NCBI RefSeq assembly: GCF_946476835.1 | Contig: NZ_CAMKWA010000010.1 | Span: forward strand, 19,806-83,805 | Direction of reading: 5' to 3' | Origin: an uncultured Neokomagataea sp. | GTDB lineage: Bacteria > Pseudomonadota > Alphaproteobacteria > Acetobacterales > Acetobacteraceae | Length of the DNA stretch: 64,000 bases | In this document: positions 17,384 to 29,871 of the stretch, one piece after another | How positions within the stretch are numbered: the first letter of the stretch is position 1 | Layout of the letters: each line of letters opens with the position of its first letter | Position numbers and translations under genes: made by a program | The notes under the pieces: generated by a model | The model's input: only the letters and a program-made list of their open reading frames with translations | What the model was told of the DNA's origin: nothing | Databases searched by the model: none

Positions 17384-17581
17384 TCAGCCTCCCTGCATCG
17401 GTGCGAGGACCTCAAGCGAGGCCCCTTCCATAATGGTCACGGTATCACGTTGGCTGGCAGGTATGAAGGTGCCGTTCAATGCGGTGGCAATACGTGCGCC
17501 GCCATAGCCCAGTTCGTTCAGGATGGTCGCGAGAGTGGTGTTCGTAACCTCACGCTGTTCATCATTGACTAGGATACGCAT
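17384..17581 (-). CDS. thiS: sulfur carrier protein ThiS
   Basis: A 65-residue ubiquitin-fold protein ending in the diagnostic GG, where the terminal glycine is adenylated and converted to a thiocarboxylate that feeds thiazole synthesis. The N-terminus MRILVNDEQREV is the expected first beta hairpin, and VTIMEGASLEVLAPMQGG the last strand. The adenylyltransferase ThiF is not in the window, so it must be encoded elsewhere. Confidence 0.93.
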   Translation of the reverse strand: MRILVNDEQREVTNTTLATILNELGYGGARIATALNGTFIPASQRDTVTIMEGASLEVLAPMQGG

Positions 17582-17606
17582 AATGAAAAACTCTCCTCAG
17601 GCCGTA

Positions 17607-18587
17607 TTACGCGGCAGTATCGAAGACAATATCACAGATTTGTTGCGCCCGATGGGGGGATAAAAGAAAGCCATGGCGATACATGCCGTTTAGAGCAATA
17701 TGGCGTCCATTGTGGCGGATACGAGGGACGTTATCGTCAAAAGCGGGGCGACGGCCTGCATTGGCTTCAAGGATTTCGGCATCGGCAAAAGCGGGGTGCA
17801 GGGTATAAGCGGCATTGAGGAGGTCCGTGATCGAGCGGACGGTCATGCCTCGGTTATCATCGCTTTCAATCATGGTTGCCCCGACCATGAAGACTTTGTC
17901 TTCACGTGGTACAATATAGATGGGGATACGTGGATGCAGCATGCGGACTGGGCGGTGTAGCGTGACGTCGAGGCAGCGTAGTAGCAGCATTTCACCACGC
18001 ACGCAGCGTAGGCGCGCTTTCAAATCTGGATCATGGTCCTGAGCATCAATACCGGTGCAATCAATGATCCAGTCAAAATGTGTATTGTCTGATTCTGGGC
18101 CGTCGAGAATGAGGGTGTGCCCTTGTGCGGTGAGGCGCTCAGCTAATGTAGTTAGTGCTTTACGGGCATCTACATGGGCTTCAGAGGGAAAGTATAAAGC
18201 GCGCTCAAACCGTCCTATTAGGTCAGGCTCTAATGCGGCGATGCGTGGGCCTTGGATGGTTTCAAAATGGCTAGTCCGGCGTCCAAAGCGTGCGAGTTCG
18301 GGGGTATCCCGTGCGGGAGCGACGACGAGGCTTCCGTTATGGGTTGTGCTGGGGACATGGGCGCTCCACCAGGCAATGGAGTTGGCGCTATCACGTGTGA
18401 CTTCTTCTGGCGCGGCTTCTGCTTCGCACCATGGAGTAAGCATCCCGCCAGCCTGCCATGACGCCCCTGCCCCAATCCGTCCTGCTCGATCGTAAAGAGT
18501 AATATCTGCGCCGCGATCTGCGAGAGAGACAGCGGTGACCAGACCGGCCACACCGGCACCACGAACGAGAATTTTGGGCTTTGTCAT
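17607..18587 (-). CDS. thiO: glycine oxidase-like FAD enzyme ThiO
   Basis: FAD-dependent D-amino acid oxidase family protein that oxidises glycine to dehydroglycine for thiazole synthesis. It has 326 residues with an N-terminal dinucleotide fold, ILVRGAGVAGLVTAVSLADRG, then GAGASWQAGGMLTPWCEAE typical of ThiO, and ends in GRRPAFDDNVPRIR and MYRHGFLLSPH (FAD/substrate region). The ATG at 18587 has AAGGAG at 18596-18601, 8 nt upstream; a GTG at 18596 overlaps that site and is unlikely. First gene of thiOSGE. Confidence 0.9.
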   Translation of the reverse strand: MTKPKILVRGAGVAGLVTAVSLADRGADITLYDRAGRIGAGASWQAGGMLTPWCEAEAAPEEVTRDSANSIAWWSAHVPSTTHNGSLVVAPARDTPELARFGRRTSHFETIQGPRIAALEPDLIGRFERALYFPSEAHVDARKALTTLAERLTAQGHTLILDGPESDNTHFDWIIDCTGIDAQDHDPDLKARLRCVRGEMLLLRCLDVTLHRPVRMLHPRIPIYIVPREDKVFMVGATMIESDDNRGMTVRSITDLLNAAYTLHPAFADAEILEANAGRRPAFDDNVPRIRHNGRHIALNGMYRHGFLLSPHRAQQICDIVFDTAA

Positions 18588-18606
18588 AAGGTGCACTCCT
18601 TAATGC

Positions 18607-18685
18607 AGGATTGCGCGCTGCTTCATTAAACAGGCCGCAAGGGCGTTCTGACACTGGGTTGTAAGATGGTCAGGAGCGCAATCCT
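18607..18685 (-). promoter_or_regulatory. structured leader of the thiOSGE operon
   Basis: A 10-bp perfect inverted repeat (18607-18616 with 18676-18685, AGGATTGCGC/GCGCAATCCT) closes a 59-nt interior. Inside are smaller helices: CTG-CAG around 18617-18633, GCC(GCAAG)GGC near 18634-18644, and CTGAC (18649-18653) pairing with GTCAG (18669-18673). The element ends 5 nt before the thiO ribosome binding site. It lacks the CUGAGA and conserved core of the TPP riboswitch. It could be a cis-regulatory RNA, but that is inference from folding by eye. Confidence 0.5.
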
Positions 18686-19105
18686 AGTGCAACATTTAGT
18701 GAGGCTTTGAGAGTGAATGTGTGTTGGGGTAGATCAAAATATCATAACGTCCAATTTTGTGTGTTTCGGATGGCGCGCCAAAACTATGCAGAATATCGGT
18801 TTTGGGGAAGGTTTTTTCAGGTTGAGGCAACAGAACAAAGAAGCGTTTTTCGGTTCATGTGTTTCAGTCAAAGCCCGGTTGGATATGAAAAAAGGGATTA
18901 ATATGCCCTGAGCGTCTCATGCGCAGTGGTGCCGATATTTATGACCCAATTGCTGGCATGTGGTGAAATGGCTTTCTATCGCTTTAGTTTGAAAGTTACC
19001 TTTTAACGGTGTTCGGAGTTAAAAATACTTTTCCGCCTGCTGTGGCCATAATTGTGCCAATGATAACATGCTGCCTGGTTGTTGGAGCGCACAAAGCGGC
19101 TCCTT
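18686..19105. other. gene-free interval
   Basis: About 420 nt between the thiamine leader and the end of the YdiJ-like gene. Only short frames are present, none with family character or a good ribosome binding site. The thiO promoter probably lies at its left end. GGAGC-GC...GC-GGCTCC at 19084-19103 followed by TTTTA is a weak plus-strand terminator-like hairpin with no obvious gene to serve. No tRNA or known small RNA was recognised. Confidence 0.5.
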
Positions 19106-22072
19106 TTAGGGGAGCATCTCTGTATTCTGGAGTGCTTGTGTCAGCCATTCAATCGGGTGCAGAGGGCGGCTTCCTGTATAGCGTTTCGTCTGGCAACGGC
19201 AGGAATATCCTGTAGCAAGAACAGGGTTTTTCGTGTGCTGAGCCCAGTTTTGTTGGAAAATTTCGTGTGAGAGAGCCGCATTCTCAGCTTCATGACCAAA
19301 GAGGCCGGCCATCCCACAGCACCCTGCTTTCCCTGCTGTAGCGGAAAGTCCGAAGAACGCGAGAATAAAGCTCCAATCCGCAGCGCTTTGCGGACGAGCT
19401 CCTTGTTCGGTGCAGTGCGGCAAAATGGTGACGCGCTCTTGCGGTAAGGTTGTTTGAGGCGTGATGTGTTTATTCTCAATGGCGTTGCGTAAAAATGCTT
19501 CCAGCGGAATGACCTCTGGGATCGGGAGCATACCTTTAAGGTGCGTGTACTCTTGTGTGAACATGAGGCCCGTGGCGGCATCCACTGAAATGATTGGTAT
19601 ACCGGCCTGGCTGAGTTGATGAAGGCTGGCTACAGCTCGCTCTGCTGTTTTGGTAAAGCCATGCGTAAAGCCGCGTACGTGGCGGGCTTTCCCATTGTTT
19701 AAGACGGGTGAAAGACGCGCCTCAAAGCCGAGGGTAGAAAGTGTAGAATATGCGGCTTCTAAAACGCTACCATCAAAGCTTCCGGTAAAGGAATCTTGTA
19801 GAATGATAACGGCCCTTGGATTGGTTGCTGCTTTTTGGAGCCAATGCTTTGTGACGCGTTTATAGCGAAAGCGGCGGGTCGGCCTAAGAGATGGCAGATC
19901 AACGAGGCCAATTTTCTTAATAAGTGTTTTAGAAACAATATTTTGCATGCCTATATTGGCAAGCGGCGCCACCATGCGTGCAAGCTGAAGTAAAGGTTCA
20001 AGCGCATAGATCACATGATCGCGGAGCGTACGGGCATGTGTGGCATAATAAGCATGTAAAAAGCGCGAGCGCATCGAAGGAATGTCCACTTTAATGGGAC
20101 ATTGTGTGGCGCAGGCTTTGCAGGACAAGCAAGTATCGAGGGCTGACTTCACCTCTTCTGTCAGGCGCGGTAATAAAGCGCGATCTGGTGCATGATCGGG
20201 CAGCGAGCGTAAACGTGCCCAACTGCGGAGCAATGTTGCTCGCCCTTTGGGGGATTGTAGTTTGTCCCCTGTTGCTTTGTAGGACGGACACATTGCTTGG
20301 TCTGGCTCTTGGTTAAAGCATGCTCCGTTTCCATTACAACTGACAGCCGCACCGTAACGGCGACGGGCGGCGGGCGTCAGGTCAGCATCAAAGGCACCTT
20401 TGAAGGGCACGGCATCGATACGCTCAACGGGATATTTTTCGCCAGAACGGGCAAGTTTTCCTCGGTTAAAAAGACCTTTAGGATCAAAGGCTTGCTTGAT
20501 ATCACATAAGGCATTGTAGAGTGTTTCACCGAAGTAGAGCGGTGAAAACTCGCCGCGGTAACCTCGGCCATGCTCGCCCCAGATGAGGCCTCCGTAACGG
20601 CGTGTTAGAGCAACGACATCATCGGAAATATGCCGGATGAGTTTGCGGTCACGTTCGCTCGTCATGTCCATATAGGGGCGGACATGGAGGCAACCCACAT
20701 CTGCATGGCCAAACATACCGTAGATTAGGCCGTGCCGGTCCAAAATTTCACGGAATTCAGAGACGAATGCGGGCAGGTTTTCTGGTGGAACGGCTGTATC
20801 TTCTACAAACGCAATGCCTTGTTTGTGCCCTTCTGGGCGCCCTAGAAGGCCAACAGATTTTTCACGTAATGTCCATAACTGCCCAATAATTGATGGGTCA
20901 GAAACTGTTTTAAAATCAATGATATCGTCGTTTGATTTCGCAAGTAGAGAGAGTGCTTTCTGTCTTTGAGTTTCGAGCGTTTCAGCATCGTCACCAACAA
21001 ATTCAACAAAGCTCATTCCCTTGACCGGTCGCACTGCCTGTGTGCCGAGAACGGCCTCTAAGGTGGACCATATGACGTCTTGGGAAGCCCGTGCGAGGAC
21101 CTTATCATCCAGCACTTCGATGGCAGCGGGGTCGGCATCTAAAAGTGCTTGAACATTGTGCAGGGCATCTTGAAAATGACCATAGCGGATGACCAATAAG
21201 GTGCGGAGTTTCGGGAGGCGTTTAACGCGAAGGGTGGCTTGTTTGGTAAGGGCTAAAGTACCTTCAGATCCAGCCAATAAGCGGATGAGGTTTAAGCCGC
21301 CCTGCCCGTCTGTAAGCTTTGTTAGATTATATCCCGTTAAGCCACGGTTCATATCCGGAAAGACGCGCTGGATTTCTGCCGTATGTTCCGTGACAACGTG
21401 CTGAACAGCACGGTATGCAGCCCCAGCGCGATTGCGTTGGGTGGATAAAGCTTTGATATCATGTGCTGATTGGGCGCTGATGGTGAGGTCGGAACCATCG
21501 GAGAGTGTGACGTCGAGAGATTGGATATAATCTGATGTGCGTCCGTAAATACGGGAGCCTTTGCCTGAGGCATCTGTGGCAATCATGCCGCCGAGTGTGG
21601 CGCGTGTCGCTGTAGAAACTGTGGGGGGGAAGAAAAAACCGTGCGGCCGTAAAAAAGCGTTGAGCCGCGCTAAGATGACACCAGGTTCAACGGTGACAGT
21701 TTCGGTTTGCGCATCAAAATGAATAATGGATGTGAGGTGCCGTGCAACATCGACCACGACCCCCGGCGTTAAAGATTGGCCATTTGTGCCGGTGCCGCCC
21801 CCACGAATGGTAAGGGTCAGGTCAATGTTTTGGGCGGCGTTAACAGCTCGGTTAAGGTCATCTGTTGTCTTGGGGTAGATAACGGCCAGAGGCAGTCTTT
21901 GGTAGATGCTGTTATCGGTTGAACCGACTAAGCGGGCCGCAATGCTGTCTGTAATCTCACCGGTAAATCCCTGCGTTTCGAGCGCAGATTTATACGCGTT
22001 CCAGCGGTTTAAGTCGTCAGAGGCAAGTGTGAGACGGCTGGTATTGTTTGAGATATAGGACGCATCACCCAT
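19106..22072 (-). CDS. ydiJ: FAD/Fe-S dehydrogenase, YdiJ (D-2-hydroxyacid) type
   Basis: A 988-residue fusion of a GlcD-like FAD subunit and a GlcF-like iron-sulfur subunit, as in YdiJ, for which D-2-hydroxyglutarate oxidation has been described. The FAD-binding domain carries TLTIRGGGTGTNGQSLTPG (about residues 90-110), then the VAO-type cap domain to about 560. Two 4Fe-4S sites follow: CNGNGAC with a later MCPSY, and CLSCKACATQCP. The C-terminus has cysteine-rich CCG-type motifs (LPHCTEQ, GCCGMAG, GYSCRC). It probably feeds electrons from a 2-hydroxyacid to the respiratory chain. The preferred substrate is not determinable. Confidence 0.85.
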   Translation of the reverse strand: MGDASYISNNTSRLTLASDDLNRWNAYKSALETQGFTGEITDSIAARLVGSTDNSIYQRLPLAVIYPKTTDDLNRAVNAAQNIDLTLTIRGGGTGTNGQSLTPGVVVDVARHLTSIIHFDAQTETVTVEPGVILARLNAFLRPHGFFFPPTVSTATRATLGGMIATDASGKGSRIYGRTSDYIQSLDVTLSDGSDLTISAQSAHDIKALSTQRNRAGAAYRAVQHVVTEHTAEIQRVFPDMNRGLTGYNLTKLTDGQGGLNLIRLLAGSEGTLALTKQATLRVKRLPKLRTLLVIRYGHFQDALHNVQALLDADPAAIEVLDDKVLARASQDVIWSTLEAVLGTQAVRPVKGMSFVEFVGDDAETLETQRQKALSLLAKSNDDIIDFKTVSDPSIIGQLWTLREKSVGLLGRPEGHKQGIAFVEDTAVPPENLPAFVSEFREILDRHGLIYGMFGHADVGCLHVRPYMDMTSERDRKLIRHISDDVVALTRRYGGLIWGEHGRGYRGEFSPLYFGETLYNALCDIKQAFDPKGLFNRGKLARSGEKYPVERIDAVPFKGAFDADLTPAARRRYGAAVSCNGNGACFNQEPDQAMCPSYKATGDKLQSPKGRATLLRSWARLRSLPDHAPDRALLPRLTEEVKSALDTCLSCKACATQCPIKVDIPSMRSRFLHAYYATHARTLRDHVIYALEPLLQLARMVAPLANIGMQNIVSKTLIKKIGLVDLPSLRPTRRFRYKRVTKHWLQKAATNPRAVIILQDSFTGSFDGSVLEAAYSTLSTLGFEARLSPVLNNGKARHVRGFTHGFTKTAERAVASLHQLSQAGIPIISVDAATGLMFTQEYTHLKGMLPIPEVIPLEAFLRNAIENKHITPQTTLPQERVTILPHCTEQGARPQSAADWSFILAFFGLSATAGKAGCCGMAGLFGHEAENAALSHEIFQQNWAQHTKNPVLATGYSCRCQTKRYTGSRPLHPIEWLTQALQNTEMLP

Positions 22073-22096
22073 CGTAGTTCCCCCCGAGGCGGATCG

Positions 22097-22133
22097 TTGA
22101 AACCCGCCCAGGTGGTGTACGGTCGGGTTTCAA
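22097..22133 (-). terminator. inverted repeat downstream of glmS
   Basis: TTGAAACCCG (22097-22106) and CGGGTTTCAA (22124-22133) form a perfect 10-bp stem around a 17-nt loop, 7 nt past the glmS stop and 24 nt before the YdiJ-like gene start. No extended U-run follows on either strand, so it is either a weak terminator or an RNA-stabilising hairpin. Confidence 0.45.
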
Positions 22134-22139
22134 TCTTAA

Positions 22140-23966
22140 TTATTCGACCGTAACAGACTTGGCTAGGTTACGTGGTTGATCGACATCTGTGCCTTTAAGT
22201 AGCGCGACTTCATATGCCAGCATTTGCACAGGGATAGCATAAAGAATGGGGATTACGAACGGATCAACATCGGGAAGCACAACAATATGTTCTGCTATGC
22301 CTTCGAGTTGTTGAGCTCCCTTCTTGTCCGTGAACGCTAAGACACGTGCGCCACGGGCTTTCGCTTCTTGAAGGTTGGAGGCTGTTTTATCGAACAAGAT
22401 ACCCGATGGGGCAATAGCGACGACGGGGACCGTACGATCAATCAAGCTAATCGGGCCATGCTTAAGCTCTCCGGCTGGGTAAGCCTCTGCATGGATGTAG
22501 CTAATTTCTTTTAACTTCAATGCCCCTTCATGTGCGATGGGTGTGCAAATGCCACGCCCCAAATACAGAACATCCCGTGCCTCAGCGACGATACGCGCCA
22601 TGTCTCGGATGGCATCGCCTCGTGTGAGAGCCTCTGCTGCGCGTGAAGGTAGGTCTAGCAGGCTAGAGGTTAAGCTCTCTTCACGTTTGGTATCAATCAC
22701 ACCGCGAGCGCGGGCGAATTCAATAGAAAGAGCTGCAAGAACAGAGAGTTGTGCAGTGAATGCTTTGGTGGATGCAACGGAGATTTCTGGCCCTGCCACC
22801 ATGCCGAGCACAAGGTCACTCTCACGTCCCATGGTTGAATGTTCGACATTCAACACGGAAACAATCTTTTGTCCGGCGTCTTTTAGGCGGCGTAGGACGC
22901 CCAAAGTATCGGCTGTTTCGCCAGATTGGGAGATGAACAGCGCAACGCCATCTTCAGCTAAGGGTAAATCGCGGTAACGCAGCTCAGACGCTACATCAAT
23001 ATCCACGGGTAAGCGGGCTAAAGATTCCAGCCAATAACGCCCGACCATACCGGCATAAAAGGCAGATCCACAGGCTGAGATGGTGAGGCGTGGAACTTGT
23101 GCTGGATCGAATGGTAAGGATGGCAGAGCAATGGTTTTTGCGGCGGGATCTGTGATGCGCTGCAAGGTTTGCCCGATCGCCACGGGATGCTCGTGCAGTT
23201 CTTTTTCCATGTAGTGACGGTAGCCGTCTTTACCGACCTGCCCTGCCATGAAGGCCACGTTGTGCACGGGGCGCGTGATCACATCGCCTTCAGCATTATA
23301 AAGTGTCACATCCTCGGGGGTCAGAACGCACCAATCCCCATCTTCGAGATAGCTGATACGGCTGGCAAGTGGTGCAAGTGCCAAGCTATCGGAGCCAAGG
23401 AAGGTTTCACCATCACCATAGCCGACGCCTAATGGAGCGCCATGCTTGGCACCAATGAGCAGGCCATCATGATCTTTGAAAATCATGGCGAGGGCATAAG
23501 CCCCCTCTAGCCGCTTGAGGGTCGCAAAAGCAGCTTCACGAGGGGCTAAACCAGTGTGCAGATAATGATCGACCAGATGCACAACGGTTTCGGTATCTGT
23601 GTCGGATAAGAAGACGCGCCCTTCGGCCTCAAGTTCGGCTTTCAGTTCGGCAAAGTTCTCAATAATGCCGTTATGCACGACAGCAACGCGGTCTGTTGCG
23701 TGGGGGTGTGCATTATTGGTGGTCGGAGCACCATGGGTGGCCCAACGCGTGTGGCCAATGCCGGTAATGCCTTGTAGTGGCGTTTCCTCAAGCACTGTTC
23801 CCAGATTATCGAGCTTTCCGGCCGCGCGGCGGCGGTCGATTAGGCCGTCATCATTGAGTACGGCAATGCCGGCTGAGTCGTAACCACGATACTCAAGGCG
23901 GCGGAGTGCTTCAAAAACGATTGGAGTAGCTGGCTTATGCCCGACAACACCGCAGATACCGCACAT
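22140..23966 (-). CDS. glmS: glutamine-fructose-6-phosphate aminotransferase
   Basis: Makes glucosamine-6-phosphate from fructose-6-phosphate and glutamine, the entry to UDP-GlcNAc for peptidoglycan and LPS. The ATG at 23966 gives MCGICGVVG, so Cys2 becomes the N-terminal nucleophile of the class-II glutaminase domain. A start at 23972 would bury it. Two SIS domains follow (CGSAFYAGMVG; SQSGETADTLG; STKAFTAQ), and the protein ends DQPRNLAKSVTVE, the canonical tail. 608 residues. The ATG overlaps the glmU stop (TGATG), so the two successive hexosamine enzymes are coupled. Confidence 0.97.
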   Translation of the reverse strand: MCGICGVVGHKPATPIVFEALRRLEYRGYDSAGIAVLNDDGLIDRRRAAGKLDNLGTVLEETPLQGITGIGHTRWATHGAPTTNNAHPHATDRVAVVHNGIIENFAELKAELEAEGRVFLSDTDTETVVHLVDHYLHTGLAPREAAFATLKRLEGAYALAMIFKDHDGLLIGAKHGAPLGVGYGDGETFLGSDSLALAPLASRISYLEDGDWCVLTPEDVTLYNAEGDVITRPVHNVAFMAGQVGKDGYRHYMEKELHEHPVAIGQTLQRITDPAAKTIALPSLPFDPAQVPRLTISACGSAFYAGMVGRYWLESLARLPVDIDVASELRYRDLPLAEDGVALFISQSGETADTLGVLRRLKDAGQKIVSVLNVEHSTMGRESDLVLGMVAGPEISVASTKAFTAQLSVLAALSIEFARARGVIDTKREESLTSSLLDLPSRAAEALTRGDAIRDMARIVAEARDVLYLGRGICTPIAHEGALKLKEISYIHAEAYPAGELKHGPISLIDRTVPVVAIAPSGILFDKTASNLQEAKARGARVLAFTDKKGAQQLEGIAEHIVVLPDVDPFVIPILYAIPVQMLAYEVALLKGTDVDQPRNLAKSVTVE

Positions 23967-25315
23967 CAGCACTGCTCCTTCTTTTTACGTAAAGCGGCCA
24001 TAGTTTCGCGGCCGCGTTCTGGTTTTTCGGATTGGCGTGCACGGCCGAAAGCCATAGCCCCGGAGGTCACGTCATCTGTAATGACACTACCGGCGGCAAT
24101 GAGCGCTTCATCACCGATGGAAACGGGCGCAACGAGAATGGCATTTGAACCAATAAAGCCTCGTGCACCAATGGTTGTACGATGTTTGAAAACGCCATCA
24201 TAATTGCAGGTAATCGTCCCTGCCCCAATATTGGTAGCGTCTCCGATGCTGGCATCACCTAGATAGGTCAAGTGATTGGCTTTGGCGCCAGCGCCAAGCG
24301 TTACGTTTTTCAGCTCAACAAAGTTGCCAACATGACTTCCGGCTTCACACACTGTGCCGGGGCGTAGGCGTGCATAGGGGCCAATGGTGGCGCTGTCTTC
24401 AACCGTGCAACTCTCAAGGTGAGAGAACGCCCGGATCACGACATTCGAACGGATTGTAACACCGGGGCCGAAAAAGACGTTTGGCTCAATAACGACATCG
24501 GATTCAATGACGGTATCAGCACTGAAAAAGACTGTTTCTGGGGCCACGAGTGTGACACCATTTGCCATGGCCGCTGCACGCAGGCGTTGCTGCACGCTTT
24601 GCTCAACACGTGCAAGTTCTGCGCGGGAATTAACGCCGGCGAGTTCTGCCTCATCCGCGACGACACAGCTAACAGTACCTTCTGCGGCAGCAAGCGCTAC
24701 AACATCGGTAAGATAATACTCATTCTGGGCATTGTTGTTGTTAATGCGTCCCAGCCAACGTCGCAGGTCTGTCGCGGAGGCACAGAAAGCACCAGCATTG
24801 CACAGGCCAATGCTGCGCTCTGCGTCTGTTGCATCTTTATATTCGACAATGCGTTGAACAGAGCCATTCTCTTCGATCACGCGGCCATAACGCGCAGGAT
24901 CAGTTGGGCGCATGCCTAGCATGGCAAGCGCTGCGCCTCCTTCTTGGCGGGTACTGAATAGGCGGTGCAGTGTAGTGCTGGAAATAAGCGGGTTATCGGC
25001 GTTAAGAATAATGACATCCCCATCACCGAATAAAGGTTCTGCTACTTGTGCGGCATGGCCTGTACCCAGACGCTCGGTCTGCGTGACGGTTGCGTGGGGA
25101 TGAACGGCTTTTTCAAGCGCGGGCATATCCGGGCCAACGACGACGACAACACGGTTTGCAACCTGCTGTACGGTATCAATCAGGTGATTGATCATCGGAC
25201 GGTTCGCAAGGCGATGAAGGGCCTTCGGAAGGCGTGATTTCATCCGCGTTCCGAGACCTGCCGCGAGAATGATAGCTGTCAGGGGGCGTGTTTGGGAGGG
25301 GGGCGTGCTGCTCAT
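23966..25315 (-). CDS. glmU: bifunctional GlcNAc-1-P uridylyltransferase / GlcN-1-P acetyltransferase
   Basis: Makes UDP-GlcNAc in two steps. The N-terminal pyrophosphorylase half has LAAGLGTRMKSRLPKALH (nucleotide-binding loop). The C-terminal half is a left-handed beta helix of hexapeptide repeats with FVELKNVTLGAGAKANHLTYLGDA and GAGTITCNYDGVFKHRT, matching GlmU acetyltransferase signatures. 449 residues, full length. Upstream of glmS in the same operon. GlmM, which works between them, is not in the window. Confidence 0.96.
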   Translation of the reverse strand: MSSTPPSQTRPLTAIILAAGLGTRMKSRLPKALHRLANRPMINHLIDTVQQVANRVVVVVGPDMPALEKAVHPHATVTQTERLGTGHAAQVAEPLFGDGDVIILNADNPLISSTTLHRLFSTRQEGGAALAMLGMRPTDPARYGRVIEENGSVQRIVEYKDATDAERSIGLCNAGAFCASATDLRRWLGRINNNNAQNEYYLTDVVALAAAEGTVSCVVADEAELAGVNSRAELARVEQSVQQRLRAAAMANGVTLVAPETVFFSADTVIESDVVIEPNVFFGPGVTIRSNVVIRAFSHLESCTVEDSATIGPYARLRPGTVCEAGSHVGNFVELKNVTLGAGAKANHLTYLGDASIGDATNIGAGTITCNYDGVFKHRTTIGARGFIGSNAILVAPVSIGDEALIAAGSVITDDVTSGAMAFGRARQSEKPERGRETMAALRKKKEQC

Positions 25316-25423
25316 GTTCTCATCCGGGTATCCAACCTCTTGCCTGACGTCAATTTCTTGAACGATATCTGGCCATCACTTCAGGTTGCCGATTGTTGCA
25401 TGGTGTTGAAGGGGGCGGTGATC

Positions 25424-28697
<3,274 letters not shown>

Positions 28698-28758
28698 TCA
28701 CTGTAAATCTTGTGAGACAGTATAGCCGTTCCCCCCGATCTAGGCCAGAGCATCCGTG

Positions 28759-29862
28759 TCAGCTGGGAAGAACTAGGCCGTCTTTCACGGATAAAAATGC
28801 AGCATGATCATGAAGGGCCTTGAAAGAATGGTGATCTGTGCCGGTCATAAGGACCAGTGATTGGCGATGCTTTAGGGTTTCCAGCAATGCATCTCGGCGT
28901 GTTTCGTCCAAATGCACTAAGGGTTCATCAAGCAATAATGCCGGGGCTTGGCCGCGTAGGCTGGTGATGAGATCCGCATGAGCCAGAATAATGCCTGTGA
29001 GCAGTGCGCGTTGTTGGCCGCTGCTAGAGAGGTGGGCGGGTCGCGCTGTGGCTTTGTCAGAAAGTAATAAATCGGCACGATGTGCGCCATGTGAGGTTAA
29101 GCGTTGCTCACGGTCTGTTATGCGAGATGCTTTAAGCTGTGCGCGTAGTGTTTCTTCAACCTTTAAGGCGGGAGTTGTTTTAAGGTGTTCAGCAATGCTG
29201 CAATCAAGGCCGAGGTAGCATTCTGGGAAAGCGGCATGATGATTTGTCTGAGCATTCATATGTTCAATGAGGGCTAAGCGCGCAGCTGTTGCCGCCGTGG
29301 CATGGCGGGCGATGGAATCTTCAATGGCGTTGAGCCAGAGGTCTGCATGGGGTTGTTCTTGTAGGACGCGGTTGCGGCTGGAGACAGAGCGGTCATGCGC
29401 GGTGATTTCGCGGGCATGATCAGGCGTCAGAGCAATGACTAAGCGATCAAGAAAGCGCCGCCGGCCACTGGCTCCCTCTTGGAAAAGCCGGTCCATTTGT
29501 GGTGTGAGCCATACGCAGCTGAAATACGGCGCGATAGCAGTTTGGGAGCGTACGGGGCGGCCATCAATATGAAAATTGCGGCGTTGTTCGGCCTGCTTGG
29601 CACCTGTGCCGATACGGATTTGCTCGCCATGATCGCCGCTGAGTATGGCGGCGATACCCCACTCCTGAGCATGTGTACGGCAGAGTTGTGGGAGCGGTGA
29701 GCTGCGTAATCCGCGGCCTGGTGACAGGAGCGATACAGCTTCAAGAAGATTGGTTTTCCCTGCCCCATTAGGGCCAGTGAAGACCGTAATGGGGTGAGAT
29801 GGTGTCCAGTTTGCGCGTGTGTAGTTGCGAAAATCTGTTAGCGTGAGGCGTAGTAAGTCCAA
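28759..29862 (-). CDS. recF: DNA replication and repair protein RecF
   Basis: SMC-like ATPase that loads RecA at single-strand gaps with RecO/RecR. The 367-residue protein begins LLRLTLTDFRNY and has the Walker A GPNGAGKTNLLEAVSLLSPGRG, a signature LSSSGQQRALLTGIILAHA and a Walker B PALLLDEPLVHLDETRR. It starts 9 nt after the dnaN stop and is followed by 82 nt before gyrB, in the ancestral dnaA-dnaN-recF-gyrB order. Confidence 0.96.
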   Translation of the reverse strand: MDLLRLTLTDFRNYTRANWTPSHPITVFTGPNGAGKTNLLEAVSLLSPGRGLRSSPLPQLCRTHAQEWGIAAILSGDHGEQIRIGTGAKQAEQRRNFHIDGRPVRSQTAIAPYFSCVWLTPQMDRLFQEGASGRRRFLDRLVIALTPDHAREITAHDRSVSSRNRVLQEQPHADLWLNAIEDSIARHATAATAARLALIEHMNAQTNHHAAFPECYLGLDCSIAEHLKTTPALKVEETLRAQLKASRITDREQRLTSHGAHRADLLLSDKATARPAHLSSSGQQRALLTGIILAHADLITSLRGQAPALLLDEPLVHLDETRRDALLETLKHRQSLVLMTGTDHHSFKALHDHAAFLSVKDGLVLPS

Positions 29863-29871
29863 TGCAGATTA

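Noticed and set aside
18588..18720. TPP riboswitch upstream of thiO
   Set aside because: The conserved CUGAGA and GAACCUGAUC core are missing on the minus strand. A CTGAGA occurs at about 17382, but it is only the thiS stop/thiG ribosome binding site.
18707..18911. Two overlapping plus-strand frames of 64 codons
   Set aside because: No ribosome binding site or conserved pattern; they occupy the gene-free stretch upstream of the thiamine operon.
22073..22139. glmS ribozyme
   Set aside because: That element lies upstream of glmS and occurs mainly in Gram-positives. The repeat here is downstream and too short.
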